Origin: CAZLCK01 sp964558235
GTDB taxonomy: Bacteria > Actinomycetota > Coriobacteriia > Coriobacteriales > CADBOM01
Assembly: GCA_964558235.1 (NCBI GenBank)
Contig: CAZLCK010000038.1
Location: 1 to 15,202, forward strand
DNA length: 15,202 nucleotides
Direction: 5' to 3'
A program made the translations under genes and the position numbers. This document shows, piece after piece, positions 14,239 to 15,202 of this stretch. Numbering within the stretch: position 1 is the stretch's first letter; every line of letters starts with the position of its first letter. The notes below the pieces were generated by a model. It was not told where the DNA came from. It did not search any database and saw only the letters and a program-made list of their open reading frames with translations.

Positions 14239-14997
14239 ATGATTTCTCAAGAATCAAAGGATCTGTTCTATAAGCTTGGGATGGAATATCAGCCAGTTGC
14301 AGTTAAGTTCTGTTACAGCTGTCCTGAAGCTATAGAGCATGTAGATGAAGTAATGTCATTTTGTCAGTTTTTGCGCAAGTGTCAGGATGAGGATAGAGGT
14401 TTTTACACTGCCAAAGATGACGATAATTGTTTTGGTAAAGTTATTATGGGGATGATTGCAAAGGAGCCATTTGCATCGAGCGGTCAAGCTGGCTTGGATT
14501 TTGGAGTATATAAGACTCAAGCTCCAAACGCTAAGCTGCACCATGAGCTTACTACCCTTACTCAAGGCGCTTGTAACTATGTACTTTTTAGCCCGCTTTC
14601 TCAGTGTGATTTTGAACCCGATCTTATAGTTTGTGTAGCTGAGGTTGAACAGGCGGCTGTATTAATGAGAGCCACCAGCTACATTTCAGGTGACTTTTGG
14701 GAGAGTTGTGCAACACCGGTGCTCTCATGTAATTGGATTTTTAGCTACCCGTATATCTCTGGTAAGGTCAATACCATTATCACAGGTCTTGGTCACGGAA
14801 TGACGCGGCGCAGGGTATATCCAGCCGGCCGCATGATCATCTCAATTCCTTATTCGAAGATCGATGAAGTCTGTCAGGCTCTTGCGGAGATGGATTGGGT
14901 GCTCCTTGCGATGCGTGAAGACGAGGAAGGTCGCGCGGAGCTTAGACGCCGTATGGATAGATGGCAAGAGATGGATCCAGATGTGATCTTAAAATAG
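14239..14997 (+). CDS. DUF169 (COG2043) family Cys-rich protein
   Basis: A 252-residue soluble protein of the DUF169 family, common in anaerobes and of unknown function. Its N-terminal half carries many cysteines (25, 28, 42, 48, 64, 112, 123), including CYSC and the DDNCFGKVIMGM segment typical of the family. These could bind a metal or Fe-S cluster, but this is not shown. An upstream GTG (14215) is in frame, but a strong Shine-Dalgarno (AGGGGAGG) lies 6 nt before the ATG at 14239 and the family sequence starts just after it. It lies 159 nt after the PPDK-like gene on the same strand, perhaps in one operon. No sequence feature connects it to arsenic chemistry other than its thiols and location. 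Confidence 0.8.
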   Translation: MISQESKDLFYKLGMEYQPVAVKFCYSCPEAIEHVDEVMSFCQFLRKCQDEDRGFYTAKDDDNCFGKVIMGMIAKEPFASSGQAGLDFGVYKTQAPNAKLHHELTTLTQGACNYVLFSPLSQCDFEPDLIVCVAEVEQAAVLMRATSYISGDFWESCATPVLSCNWIFSYPYISGKVNTIITGLGHGMTRRRVYPAGRMIISIPYSKIDEVCQALAEMDWVLLAMREDEEGRAELRRRMDRWQEMDPDVILK

Positions 14998-15013
14998 CAG
15001 GAAAGAAAAATGC

Positions 15014-15088
15014 CGGGCTATAGGCCAAAATGCCGTCTACCGCTGATGATGGTTACTTTGCGTTGAATAGATTTTGGCTTATAGCCCG
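15014..15088 (-). terminator. 18-bp inverted repeat with long loop, probable terminator
   Basis: CGGGCTATAGGCCAAAAT (15014-15031) pairs with ATTTTGGCTTATAGCCCG (15071-15088) at all 18 positions, one being G-U, around a 39-nt loop. Read on the minus strand it is followed by GCATTTTTCTTTCC, a good termination tail; on the plus strand there is no T tract. It therefore suggests a minus-strand gene ending just to the right, while still closing off the DUF169 gene. Confidence 0.55.
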
Positions 15089-15130
15089 AGGTGTCGCTTA
15101 CACAATGGCTGGTAGTAGGATACATGCTTG

Positions 15131-15202
15131 TTATCGGTATAGTGCTTCCATTTGCGAGCTTACTAATGAAATGGTTTCCTGCTTGTCCTCCGATGGTCTA
15201 GC
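15131..15202 (-). CDS. Possible 3' tip of a minus-strand gene (truncated)
   Basis: The minus strand is open from the window edge to a TAA at 15133-15131, giving 23 residues (ARPSEDKQETISLVSSQMEA, then LYR). It ends 43 nt before the hairpin whose T-rich tail faces this direction, which is the main support. The fragment is too short to recognise. The opposite strand has a competing hydrophobic frame (15091-15201). Confidence 0.25.
   Translation of the reverse strand, partial: ARPSEDKQETISLVSSQMEALYR

Noticed and set aside
15091..15201. Plus-strand 36-codon hydrophobic frame with a GTG start, resembling a one-helix membrane protein
   Set aside because: There is no usable Shine-Dalgarno (GAGG touches the GTG), it starts directly after a hairpin, and hydrophobic frames often arise opposite Glu/Lys/Gln-rich coding sequence. 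The minus-strand reading fits the hairpin tail better.

Overview
The window reads as bacterial chromosome of moderate GC, with Shine-Dalgarno-led genes and short operons alternating in orientation. It is dominated by a cluster for methylation and nucleosidation of arsenic. The radical SAM enzymes, AhpD-like thiol protein, DUF169 protein, CobW-type GTPase and LtaS-type sulfatase suit an anaerobic, probably Gram-positive organism, with Coriobacteriia (Eggerthellaceae-like) as a tentative guess. No rRNA, tRNA, transposase or CRISPR array was seen, and nothing fixes the taxon.

Layout. Positions 2-664 hold the 3' end of a lipoteichoic-acid-synthase-type sulfatase, followed by two strong hairpins. 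On the minus strand an aquaglyceroporin gene (2894-2040) leads into an arsenite methyltransferase arsM (1990-920). A long intergenic stretch full of fresh tandem duplications precedes a plus-strand MTA/SAH/5'-deoxyadenosine deaminase-type amidohydrolase (3407-4702). Next is an unusual 734-residue fusion of a complete ArsM to an ArsS-like radical SAM enzyme (4863-7067). Convergent to it is a minus-strand pair: a third, cysteine-depleted ArsM-like protein (9450-8353) and a G3E/CobW-type GTPase (8199-7111). From the divergent promoter region around 9552-9577 runs a plus-strand pair with overlapping stop and start: an arsenosugar-associated AhpD-like protein (9736-10068) and a stand-alone ArsS (10068-11075). 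Downstream are a 903-residue protein with a PPDK/PEP-synthase ATP-grasp domain (11368-14079) and a Cys-rich DUF169 protein (14239-14997). The window ends in a long-stem hairpin and perhaps the 3' tip of a minus-strand gene.

How the genes may work together (inference). ArsM enzymes methylate As(III) with SAM, releasing SAH. ArsS-type enzymes add a 5'-deoxyadenosyl group to dimethylarsenite, the committed step of arsenosugar synthesis. The deaminase could clear SAH and 5'-deoxyadenosine, or act on the adenine of the arsenic nucleoside. The aquaglyceroporin could move As(OH)3 or methylarsenite. Three ArsM units and two ArsS units in about 10 kb, one of each fused, suggest more than one organoarsenical product, or a channelled route beside a standard one.

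A second theme is repeat structure. Several genes end inside short tandem repeats that include their own stop codon (13-nt units at 11065-11129, about 18-nt units at 8312-8364, a 28-nt duplicate at 7041/7110, an in-frame 21-nt repeat after 14079). Intergenic regions carry exact two-copy tandem duplications and a dispersed hairpin element (3123-3172 and 11134-11167).
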